27,370 nucleotides of DNA from Davidsoniella eucalypti. Its lineage: Eukaryota; Ascomycota; Sordariomycetes; Microascales; Ceratocystidaceae. The stretch lies in assembly GCA_004009845.1 (NCBI GenBank), contig RMBW01000220.1, positions 15,254 to 42,623 on the forward strand, written 5' to 3'. Below are positions 17,411 to 26,900 of the stretch, in pieces. The notes beneath the pieces are model-generated. The model was given only the letters and a program-made list of their open reading frames with translations, did not search any database and was not told where the DNA came from. Made by a program: the position numbers and the translations under genes. The stretch's first letter is position 1, and each line of letters opens with the position of its first letter.

Positions 17411-19336
17411 TAGGTATTATTCGGCGGCTGTTGACAGCTAAACACACATACAAAAGAGGGCGAGGGCTCCCTTCCTTACGATGGACATGTATTTAGTTCA
17501 ACCGGACATGTGATTGGATAAATACATCTAGAAAAGTGGGTTTTTTTCGGGATTTTGCTTACGAGTAATATGTTTGTCAGCAGAAAAAATTGGTACTAGC
17601 TCTAGGAAATAAGCCTGCCTTTTCTGATTTTTTTTTCACTTTTAAAGAACAGAAGCAGTAATAATATTTGGTTTGAATGGTAATAAAATAATTTTACAGG
17701 GCCATACGCACTAGCAAAGGTAAGTTATAGGTGCAAGGACGAATCTTCATAGCTATAAGATTAATGAATTAAAAAAGAATTTTAAAATGATTGAAGACTT
17801 GATTTTAAAAATAACACACAGACAATTCTCTATACAATACATAGATGCCTTGAATAAATAGGTAATTGATGATTCAATTAATGGCATAAGTCATATATTT
17901 TGCTTGTGAAAGAATAAGCGCCAAAGCTCTTCTGTTAGTACAGAATTCACTAACCATAAAACAATGAATGCAGGGCTGTTATCTATTAAAATTGAAGGTC
18001 TTTCAATTTTTATTTATTTCATTAATATATGGAGCTATAGAGCTATGAAGATGTTGAAAATTGAAGTTGTTTTTGCGGCTATCATGCGGTCTTTTGGAAC
18101 TAATTAAACTATACTGTAAAGATAAGCATACTTGCCAGTGTTTCTTGTCAATTCTAGAAATAAAAAAGGCAATAGAACAACATAAAATATCAAGGTAACG
18201 AAAAGAGTAATGTGATATGAATAGACTACTTTTTATCAGGAGTACAGGGCAACAACTGCTTGGTATCATTTGTAATAATGATAGATATAAATATAGACAA
18301 TATCGTAAGTGAAGGCAAAGGTGGATAGTTTGAGTTTGTAAGAGTGTAAGTAATTTTTAAGGCTTCAGGTAATGTTAGAAGGTAGAAATAGGCTGAAACA
18401 AAAATTAAACAGGCTGCAAGCATTCCAGAAGAGGACATTAGTAGGTTTTAAGAAACGCTACAATCTTCATAGCTCTATAGCTCCATAAGATAAATGAATT
18501 AAAAAAAAAAAAAAAAGAAACGCTACAGGGTTGAATTAGTGTCGACAGATTTAGAAATAAGGTCTATAAATAACATGTTTATAGCTCTATAGCTCCGTAA
18601 GATTACTGAATTTTTTTTAAAAAAAAAGAAGAAAAATATAACCTAAAAGATTTAAATTAAAAATCAAGTTGATTGCATGCAGAAATTCACTCGTAGAATA
18701 CTAAATATTTCTTGGGAGTTCTACAATATAAAGCAAGTATCTAGGTACAATATAGAAAGATAGTCAACAAATTTGAAAAGGATAGTTAGCCAAACAAGAT
18801 AATATAACAAGTAGATTTAATGGATATTACTGGGAATTATAGCACAATAGCGACAGACACTAACTTGATATGTATTTCAGTTAGGTTCTTTAGTTGTAAG
18901 AAGAACCACAAGACTAACATGGCAGCAGTTCAAATTATCAACAACTTTAGGTACTTATACCATTACAATAGCATGACATTAGGTGGTTGGGATTTAGAGC
19001 TTACATGATTGATAAAACAACAAGTGTAGTGGTAGCAACTGGCACAGTTGGCATTTTAATACTGAACTTACATAGCAATCACTTTCTGTAGTATCTGCAG
19101 GATATATTGTTCACTGAATGATTCCCGACTTATAATGCAAGTTAATATCGTCGCTAAAACACATGAGCAAAGACCAAGTTTGTTTAGAAGAAGTTCTACA
19201 TAGTCATGAGTAAGAAGAATGGTAGTAGTATAATCAGCAATGATCAAGGACTTACAGTAAGTTATGTACGTAGTTCTAAAGGAATGTTTCATTGCAAGGG
19301 AAATGTAATAAGACGTATATAAATTATGTAAGAATA
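17411..19336 (+). repeat. diverged X relative (X'), cut by a LINE
   Basis: X' starts with the same TAGGTATTATTCGGCGGC as X copy 2, then is clearly diverged. Matching islands include 17640-17830 against about 480-780 and 18710-19336 against about 840-1540 of X copy 1. The match ends at about 19336, where LINE sequence begins. It has no long ORF. It holds several copies of a small AT-rich motif in both orientations, one of them a poly(A)-tailed insertion with a target duplication. Confidence 0.75.
18463..18514 (+). mobile_element. micro-retroposon: 38-bp body plus poly(A), 13-bp target duplication
   Basis: A body starting ATCTTCATAGCTCTATAG and ending TGAATT is followed by a run of A. It is flanked by perfect AAGAAACGCTACA at 18450-18462 and 18515-18527. 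The poly(A) tail and a 13-bp duplication are the marks of LINE-driven retroposition. Related bodies occur at 17743-17776 and about 18579-18629 (plus), and about 18007-18052, 158-202 and 13293-13337 (minus). It has no visible polymerase III boxes and is far shorter than a usual SINE. Confidence 0.65.
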
Positions 19337-19461
19337 CCAAGAGCTCAGCACTCAAAAAAGACCAAAAAAACAGCGAAAATTAATACAATTTTGCTCGAAT
19401 CCATCTCAAAACACGTTTAAAATACTTAACTCATCTCTACGAATCTATTAATACCAGTTGC

Positions 19462-20163
19462 ATGATGGCGCACGCCATGCGCGATGCATTAAGGGCGATT
19501 GAAGCCTCGAAAGACGGCGAAAGCCCAACGGTCACCCCCACTGAATCAATCAGCCTCGTACCAACACACATGGACGACAGCGAAATGACCGACGAAATCA
19601 ACACCACCATCAACAAAAACAACAAAAACAAACGCCGCATCGAGGAGATCGAGCTACCAAGCTCTGTTCAGACTACACAGAGCACCAACAAGCTTCTGCT
19701 TATCGGTGGTGGCAAGATTCCCTCCCCCAAGCACATCCGTGACTTGGTTAACTGCAATGGAGAAATGAAGGCCATTGAGGTGAGGCTGACCTCGAAGAAT
19801 AACATCAGCATCACATGCAGCAGCACCTCCGCGAAGGCCAGCCTCCTCAAAACTAAGGACAGCTGGATGGCACGCCTCCGGCCTTTGGGCTGGAAGGACT
19901 GCATCGAGCCTGAAAACTGGCAACGCCTTGTGATGCACGGGATGCGTCTCGAAGAGATCGATAACTTTGCTGAAGAATTCTACGACAGCAATGGCATCGA
20001 GGCCCTCCCGAGAGTGCGCATACTACGCAAACCTCGCCCAGGACAGACGGTCGGATCCGTCGTGTTTACTGTCCTGAACCAGGCAAGTGCGTCTGCTTGT
20101 CTCAACAAGCAGATGTTCTTTGTTGCGCAAAAAGTCAAGATTGTTAAGTATTTTTATGATTAG
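19462..20163 (+). CDS. LINE ORF1, Gag-like RNA-binding protein (233 aa), knuckles absent
   Basis: This ORF precedes and overlaps the endonuclease ORF, as ORF1 does in Tad-like LINEs. Residues about 30-75 are polar and Asn/Lys-rich with a basic KNKNKRR stretch that could be a nuclear signal. The C-terminal part (GSVVFTVLNQASASACLNKQMFFVAQKVKIVKYF) looks like the fold that normally comes just before CCHC zinc knuckles; I give it only as a pattern. No CCHC motif follows: the ORF stops at once. Two adjacent ATGs lie at 19462 and 19465. ORF2 begins inside its end (ATGATTAG). It may be a true short form or the result of a deletion that removed the knuckles. Confidence 0.75.
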   Translation: MMAHAMRDALRAIEASKDGESPTVTPTESISLVPTHMDDSEMTDEINTTINKNNKNKRRIEEIELPSSVQTTQSTNKLLLIGGGKIPSPKHIRDLVNCNGEMKAIEVRLTSKNNISITCSSTSAKASLLKTKDSWMARLRPLGWKDCIEPENWQRLVMHGMRLEEIDNFAEEFYDSNGIEALPRVRILRKPRPGQTVGSVVFTVLNQASASACLNKQMFFVAQKVKIVKYFYD

Positions 20164-21294
20164 AAAACTCACGATCTTTCAGCATAACCAGGGAAAGCGT
20201 AAAGGCATTTTGGACCATCTCTTTGGATTAGCAATAACGCAGAGAGTGGAGATATTGTGCATTCAAGAACCCTGGGTATGGAAAAAAGAAGGCAAATGGA
20301 TTTTCCAGGACCACCAAAACTTTCACACCGTCAAACCAGCTTTATCTCTGCTAACAAGACCAAGGGTCGTGACCTATATCCAAAAGGACATTGACTTCAC
20401 AATAGAAAAGCCTCTCGACATCGCAAGCAGCGATATTCAATGCATAAGACTTCATATAGACGCGCAACCATTATTGGTCAACCTCTACAACCATCCGACC
20501 CAACCCCTTTTACAGCACCCGCTTGTCCAGCAATGGCAGGTTGGGAGTGGCATCATAGTCGGGGACTTCAACACTCATCATCCATGGTGGTCTGTGAACT
20601 GTGAGCAATCACAGCATGCAGATGAAGTCGTTGGTTGGTTGCAGAGGAACAATGCGGACTTGGTGGTGGATCCCGAGAATGCTCTGGTCAACAGAGGCAC
20701 TTTCTTCACCACCAGGTCGCAGAAAACATCAATCATCGATCTCGCCTTCCTCACTGGGCAGATGAAGCAAACGAAAACTAGTTGGACGTGTGAAGGTCTC
20801 CACGGTTCGGATCACCAGTGCATTAAATTGCAGTTCCACGACGCCCGAAAAAAACGAAAAAGAGACAGAAAAAACAATATATAACTTGAAAAAAAACGGA
20901 CTGGAAACAGTTCCGAGAGAGCCTCAAAAAAAGGAGGCATAAGTATTAGAAAATCTCAAAAAAAGAGATACTCGACCGGATCTGGCAGCCATTCTGACCG
21001 CCGCCATCCAGGATACCTGCGCAGAGGTGATGCCGAAGGCTCGCATCTGCCCCCGGAGTAAGCCTTGGTGGAACGACGAACTCAAGCTATTGAGGAAGTC
21101 CTTCCTGAGGGCTGAACGACATTGGAAGAAGGATAAGATCTGTCACACGGAGTACAAAGAAAAACGAAACAGGTACTTCCATGCCATTATCAAAACCAAA
21201 ACTAACTATTTCAACTCTTTCTTAGAGCAAGCAACCGGTGACGAAGTCTTCACTGCTATGAGATACACGAAACCCACAACCGACTCGTATATAC
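20156..21294 (+). pseudogene. LINE ORF2 fragment: APE endonuclease and linker, frameshifted and truncated
   Basis: The first 242 codons (20156-20881) are open and carry an apurinic-type endonuclease that would nick target DNA. Visible motifs are N11, QEPW with E38, GDFNTHHPWW with D137 and N139, SIIDLAF with D195, and GSDH with D219 and H220. After this, coding continues only with frame changes between about 20840 and 20970, each in or near A runs: DWKQFRESLKK in one frame, then RPDLAAIL and KPWWNDELKLLR in another. The last part is the typical LINE linker ending RYTKPTTDSYI. The LTR insertion at 21295 removes the reverse transcriptase. The start at 20156 overlaps the ORF1 stop by 8 nt. Confidence 0.88.
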
Positions 21295-21473
21295 TGTCAC
21301 GGGCTAAGGCCCAGTTGGTATTTGTCTAGGTATTTACCTAGTCAGATAAACGGCTATAAATAGGGACCTATTCCCGCCGTATTCCAACAGATATTAGCCT
21401 TTCTCCTTCATCGGTATCAATCGAAGTCCTTTCTACTAGATTGCTTGCCATTGCCTCTTCCTAGTTCGTGTCA
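21295..21473 (+). mobile_element. diverged family-B solo LTR inside LINE ORF2
   Basis: This 179-bp copy has family-B ends (TGTCACGGG...TCGTGTCA) and differs at roughly fifteen positions from the LTRs of the two family-B elements. Flanks are TATAC (21290-21294) and TATAG (21474-21478), four of five bases alike, so a decayed duplication is likely but not certain. Its U3 palindrome is CTAGGTA/TACCTAG, a compensated version of the one in the full elements. Confidence 0.9.
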
Positions 21474-21480
21474 TATAGGG

Positions 21481-21659
21481 TGTCAGGGGCTAAGGCCCAG
21501 TTGGTATTTGGCTAAGTAAGATACTTAGCCAGATAAACGGTTATAAATAGGGACCTATTCCCGCCGTATTCCAACAGATATTAGTCTTTCTCCTTCATCG
21601 GTATCAATCGAAGTCTTTACTCTAGATTGCTTGCCATTGCCTCTTCCTAGTTCGTGTCA
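21481..21659 (+). repeat. 5' LTR of the second family-B element
   Basis: This 179-bp LTR matches those of the nested element. Features: a U3 inverted repeat with 9-bp arms GGCTAAGTA and TACTTAGCC around AGA (21510-21530), TTATAAATAG at 21541-21550, a CT-rich run, and a probable transcript start at A21597. Confidence 0.95.
21510..21607 (+). promoter_or_regulatory. family-B LTR promoter: U3 palindrome, TATA box, CT block, start/self-primer
   Basis: The palindrome at 21510-21530 lies just upstream of TTATAAATAG (21541-21550). A pyrimidine run ends CTCCTTC and the CA that follows is a good initiator, giving A21597 as the probable +1. The bases ATCGGTATCAA (21597-21607) are complementary to 21662-21672. 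The palindrome could bind a dimeric transcription factor; that is inference. Confidence 0.65.
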
Positions 21660-21661
21660 TT

Positions 21662-21672
21662 TTGATACCGAT
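21662..21672 (+). promoter_or_regulatory. self-priming primer-binding site (second family-B element)
   Basis: TTGATACCGAT lies 2 nt after the LTR and pairs perfectly with ATCGGTATCAA at 21597-21607. No tRNA-type TGG start is present. Confidence 0.8.
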
Positions 21673-21693
21673 CTACCATCGTTCTCGTTCTTC

Positions 21694-21812
21694 GCACCCT
21701 ACTGTGCACCTTGTTCTCTCACGCTATTCGTGACCATCACTCTACTCGCACCCTACTGTGCACTCCATTCTCTCACGCTATTCGTGACCATCGTTCTCGC
21801 ACCCTACTGTGC
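21694..21812 (+). repeat. hairpin array in the gag leader (second family-B element)
   Basis: Hairpins are GCAC/GTGC with loop CCTACT at 21694-21707, 21748-21761 and 21799-21812, alternating with TCACG/CGTGA with loop CTATT at 21719-21733 and 21773-21787. The array sits between the primer site and the gag start. Confidence 0.7.
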
Positions 21813-21860
21813 CCTCACTTCGCCATCTCACTGACTAAACGCGTCCACCTTACTTGCACC

Positions 21861-23845
21861 ATGTTGCAACTTTTCCTCCTTCACCTCTGGGCTGCCATCC
21901 TTGGAGCCCACCACGGCACCGCCGAAGGTCTCGCCCTCGCATTCCTCGCAATTGCCTTCACCCACTTCATGCTAGACATCACGCGCCGCTTCTTGCTGGC
22001 CTTCAAGCCGCGCCATGTCGTCACCCCCTTTCTCCACCAGAGACGCCTCTGGAAACACCAGGGCTGGTGCTATTTAGCCCTGTTCAAACGCTCTGAGCGA
22101 CCCCGTCTGGCCAAACTACTTGGCCCCTTTCCCGCAGGCCCTGCCATCCTCACACACGCTGCCCACTTTCATGACCACCTGCACTGTTTGTCCATCTCCA
22201 CGGATATAATCGGCCACATTGTGCCCGGTCAAAGCAGCCTCAGGTCCCCGCGCAGCGCCCAGATTCTTCTGTCACGATTTCTTAGCAACCCTCACATCCT
22301 CGGCTTCGGCGCGTCCTCCAGCAAAGACATCCCCATACGCACCAAGGAGAACACCCCTAAAGTCAAAATCGAAGCCCCTCGTCGCTCTCTAAGCGGTCAC
22401 CCCTGCCAGGCGCATACTCCGACGATACAGCAGACGTCTTCGAAGTTCTGTCCGCCAAATACCAAGCTGCCCTCGATAAAGCCCAACTGGATCCAACCGA
22501 ATGGATATCACCCACTGCGCCAAGATGGGACTTCCAGTTCCACCACAACTTCAAAGTCGCAGAGATCCAGATGGCCGCACTCCAGGGCATGGCAGAACGC
22601 TCAGCCCCCGAATTCAAGGACCCTGTACGCACTGCTGAAGTACTGGACAACCTAGGCCGAGACATCCTCGAGCTCCTCGGTGGCAAATACGAAGACCCAG
22701 CCAACGACAACTTAGTAGACCTCAACCAGCTCGACGACTTAGAGGACAGACTCAAACCTCTCAACCTACGTCTCGCCCCTATCCGCGAACACGCCCCCAC
22801 GCCTCCAGAGAAAAGGCTCACAACAACACCAGCATTCCCTCCTACAGCTCACGGGATCGCCTTACTACCCCCTCGCGACGACCAGCTTGCCCGCCGCAAA
22901 GATGTTATCGACGCAGTCCGCAAGTTCGACGGCACCTTCGATTACGCCACCTGGAAGATGGAGCTTAACGAGAAATTTCTCGTGGACTCTTACCGCTTCT
23001 ACTCAACCAGAGACCAGCTGGCGTACACGATGAACGCCCTGTCGACGGAGATCAAGGAACAAGTTCGCACCAAGTACCTCGAATGCCTCCCCATGAACAC
23101 CGGCTTCCAGGCCTTCCTCTCTTACCTTGACTCGCGATACGACGACCCCGACCGAGCGAGACTTGCCAACCGCGAATTGCTGAAGCTCAAGCAAGGCCCT
23201 ACCGAGACATTCGAATCCTTTACCAACCGTCTCTGCTCCCTGCGCGACAAAGCCCATTTCTACGACCATAACACCCTCCTCTCCGTCCTCCAAGAAGGCC
23301 TCCACCTGGACATGCAAGTGCACTTAGCCAACATGTTCCATATCAGACCACTAGACGAAATGATCTCACAGATGCGCCCAGTCGCCCGCATCAAGGAAAG
23401 CGCCCTCGCCAAAGCCAAGGCCATAAACTCCAACCACTGGCGTTCAAACCCCTCGCCGACACCATCTCGTACGCCCGCGCCCAAATCACAAACCTCCTCA
23501 ACCGACAGGCCCTGCTATCACTGCCGCCAAACAGGCCACTACGCCTCCATGTGCCCTCTCACGCCCTGCCAGTACTGCAGCAGCCAAGCACATCCCTCAG
23601 GCACATGTCCTACGGCCGTATCCTGCTCTGCCTGCCAACGCAAGGGTCACACCGCTACTAACTGCCGTTCCAAGTCTCGCGCCTCTCGCCCTTCGGTCAA
23701 GGCCAACGCCGTCAGCACGGCCCCTAGCTTCTCCCTGGATGACGTCCGCGCTCTTATTAGCGAGCAAATGTCAACCTCACAGCCACGCGCCCAGGGAGCC
23801 ACTACCACTAACGTGACGGATACAGGAGATCTCATGGATTTTTAG
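21861..23845 (+). pseudogene. gag: gag of the second family-B element, one frameshift
   Basis: This copy has the same Gag as the intact one (hydrophobic N-terminus, GWCYLALFKR, His-rich block, three CCHC knuckles, GDLMDF end). The start is CACCATG at 21861. One C is missing from the C run at 22400-22403 (four here, five in the intact copy), so the first frame runs off after SGHP and ends at 22655; the correct frame resumes at once and runs to 23845. Apart from this the two copies differ only at scattered bases. The loss is in a homopolymer and could be a sequencing error. Confidence 0.9.
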
Positions 23846-23871
23846 ACAGTCGGGATAAATCGCGCCCCGAC
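23837..23871 (+). promoter_or_regulatory. -1 frameshift signal at the gag stop (second family-B element)
   Basis: GAT TTT TAG at 23837-23845 contains five T (23839-23843). GTCGGG (23849-23854) pairs with CCCGAC (23866-23871) around an 11-nt loop, 3 nt after the stop. The pol frame is open for 23 codons from 23842 to the ATG at 23911, and DKSRPD is shared with family A. Confidence 0.7.
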
Positions 23872-23910
23872 CAGGGGGGATTAATTGGTGACCAGATAGT
23901 TGAAACTGAG

Positions 23911-26900
23911 ATGGGGGCTTTAGGAAATTACTTAGACGTAAGTTTAGGAAGTTATTCTACGAAAGCCCTCGTCGACAGCGGATGCCTCACCGTCGCCGTC
24001 ATTCCCCCGCGTCTCCTCCACCTTGCTACCCTCACACACCCTATCTCCGAACGGGTCATCGTCCAAGTCACTACGCTGGACAACCCCCCACTCATCGACA
24101 CCATCGCCGAACTCCCCCTGACCATCAACGGCCACACGGAAACCATTTGGGCCTACGTGGTTCCCGGCCAGTCCGAAGACATAATTCTAGGACAAAGATG
24201 GTTAGTTAACAACGACGTTCGGCTCAGGCCCAGGACTCAGGAAATTACAATCTTACCAGCAGAAGAGTTAACTGCTGAGGAATTCTACAAGCTCTGTGGA
24301 AGTGCGGATAACCCGCATATTTATAGAGCTTCGCTAGAGAATATCAAGATTGCACTCGCACACAAAGACAAGTCCCGTCCCCACTTGCCGGATTGGTTAG
24401 AACCTGTTGCCTCGGCTTTTGACCCCAAATTAGCCACTACGTTACCTCCGCATCGACCAGGGATAGACCTGGAAATCAAGTTGAAACCAGGCGCCACGGT
24501 ACCTACCCAATCACTCTACCCTGTCACGCGCGCGGAACTCCTAGTCCTACAAAAGACCCTAGAAGGTCTCAAGCAGTCTCAGTTCATAGGACCAGCCAAC
24601 TCCGAATATGGCTCGTCCGTACTGTTTGTCAATAAACCAGGAGGTGGTGTACGCTTTTGCATCGACTATCGTGGTGTTAATGATGCGTCTATCAAGGATA
24701 AGTACCCCCTACCACTTATGGGAGAAACCCTCCAACGCATCGCGAGCTCCGAATGGGTTTCAAAGGTCGACGTGATCTCCGCCTTCCACAGGATTCGCAT
24801 AGCCCCAGGCTCTGAACACATAACAGCTTTTAGAACACCCCTGGGTGCCTTCCAGTGGAACGTCGTCCCTTTCGGCTTAACCAACGCCCCTGCTGCCTTC
24901 CAGAGACGCATCAACGGAGTCCTCGACAAATGGCACGGTATCAGCTGCGACGCCTACATTGACGATGTGTGCATCTATTCTAAGGGCTCGCTCCAAGACC
25001 ATCGCAACCTCGTCCTGGAAATAGTCTCTGCCCTCGACAAGGCCGACCTCCAACTCGACATCAAGAAGTGCGAGTTCGCAGCCAAGGAGATCAAGTTCCT
25101 AGGCTTCCTAGTCGGCCCTGGTATCGGCATAAGGGCAGACCCCGAAAAGACTGAAGCCATTCGTAATTGGGAGCGCCCCTACACTCTAACCGAACTCCGC
25201 CGCTTTATTGGTTTCATAAACTTCTATAGGGACTTCGTCCCGCGCATATCCGACACCCTTGCGCCATTAACCAACCTAACTAAAAAGGACACCCCCTTTG
25301 TTTGGTCCCCTGCCTGCGACCAGGCCTTCCACAGCATCAAGGATGCCTTCATCTCTCCTCCTCTACTAGCCCCCTACGACCCTGACAGGGAAACAATCCT
25401 CTCCGCCGACTCCTCAGGCTATGCTCTAGGCGCTGAACTCACCCAGCGCGGCCCTGACGGACATCACCACCCCATTGCCTTCCTATCTAGGAAACTCACG
25501 CCAGCAGAATCCAACTATCCCATCCATGACAAGGAAATGCTGGCTATCTACTGGTCCATTCGTCAGTGGAGACACTTCCTGCTAGGTATACACTTCACGG
25601 TCTTCACCGACCATCGCAACCTGGAGTTCTTCAGGACCAAAAGGTCCTTAGCAGAAAGGCAGCGCCGCTGGGGATACGAACTGTCGGACTTTTCCTTTGA
25701 GCTTAAACACCGTCCTGGAACAGACCAAGTGATCCCCGACGCACTATCGCGCAGGGACCAGGACATGCCCAAGGATGCCAATGACGACAGGCTCATGAGT
25801 AGAGTACACCAACTCCTCGCCCCCGCAACAGCAGGAGACAACCTAGTAGTTGTCAACGCCCTTTGGTCCAACATCCCGGACGCCGACATTCCCTCAGACG
25901 AAATAGCCACACAGTCCACTCTCCCCTCACCCTTCGGGACGCCGACCTCACCTCACTATGGACACAAGCCCTGCAGACCAATAATAGATGGTGGCTTGCA
26001 CGATCCCTTGTCCTCGATGGCGCCAGATCATTCCCCTCAGCATGGGGCCTCCAATGGCAAATCAGCGAATGTTCCATCGACGACCGAGGCCTCCTACGCT
26101 GGCGTAACAGACTATGGATCCCTCGCTTTGAACCCCTCCGCACCAAGCTAATCCAGACTATCCACGACTCACACTTGTCTGGACACCCTGGCCGCGAAAT
26201 CACACGGGACCTAGTTTCACGGGAGTACTCCTGGCCAGGACTCACCAACGATGTACGCCAATTCGTAGCCAACTGCACTACATGCGGTAAAAGCAAGTAT
26301 TGGCGGGAACAGAAGCGCGGACTCTTGAAACCTCTTCCTGTTCCAGACCGCCACTGGACCGAGCTAGCCATGGACTTCATTGGCCCCTTACCACCTTCCA
26401 AGCACTGCACATTCATCCTCGGCGTCACCGACAGACTCTCCAAGTCGCAGATCCTTATCCCCATGTCAGACACCTCCGCGAAAGCAACAGCTGACGCTCT
26501 ATTCACCCACGTATTCGCACACCACGGTTTTCCCTCAGCCATCGTGTCAGACCGCGGCCCCCAGTTCACATCACTATTCTGGGGAGAAGCATGCCGCCGT
26601 CTCAACATCAAACGTCGCCTCTCTACGGCCTTTCACCCTCAAACCGACGGTGCCCAGGAGCGAAGCAACCAGGAGATTGAAACCTTCCTCAGGATCTTCT
26701 GTTCCTTCGCCCAGGACAACTGGGCGGATCTCCTTCCACAAGCACAGATCGCCCTAAACAACCGCACCGTCTCTAGCACTGCCATCTCCCCCTTCTTCGC
26801 GACACACGGTTACAACATGGACATCATCGAGCCATCTCCCACTAGCGAACCATCCTCTACGCAGTCCCCGGTACACGACGCCCAGGCCTTCCTAGACAAA

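Larger units (their letters stand above)
19337..21294 (+). mobile_element. 5' half of a Tad-like non-LTR retrotransposon (LINE)
   Basis: The element consists of a 5' leader of about 125 bp, ORF1 (19462-20163), and ORF2 with an APE-type endonuclease and the linker before the reverse transcriptase. It interrupts X' at about 19337; the exact 5' end is uncertain by roughly 10 bp. At 21294 it is cut by a family-B solo LTR, so the reverse transcriptase and 3' tail are absent here and may continue beyond the family-B element. Confidence 0.9.

Noticed and set aside
21711..21860. In-frame N-terminal extension of Gag in the second family-B element
   Set aside because: It depends on one extra A (CTAAACGCG against CTAACGCG in the intact copy); in the intact element the upstream frame does not join gag.
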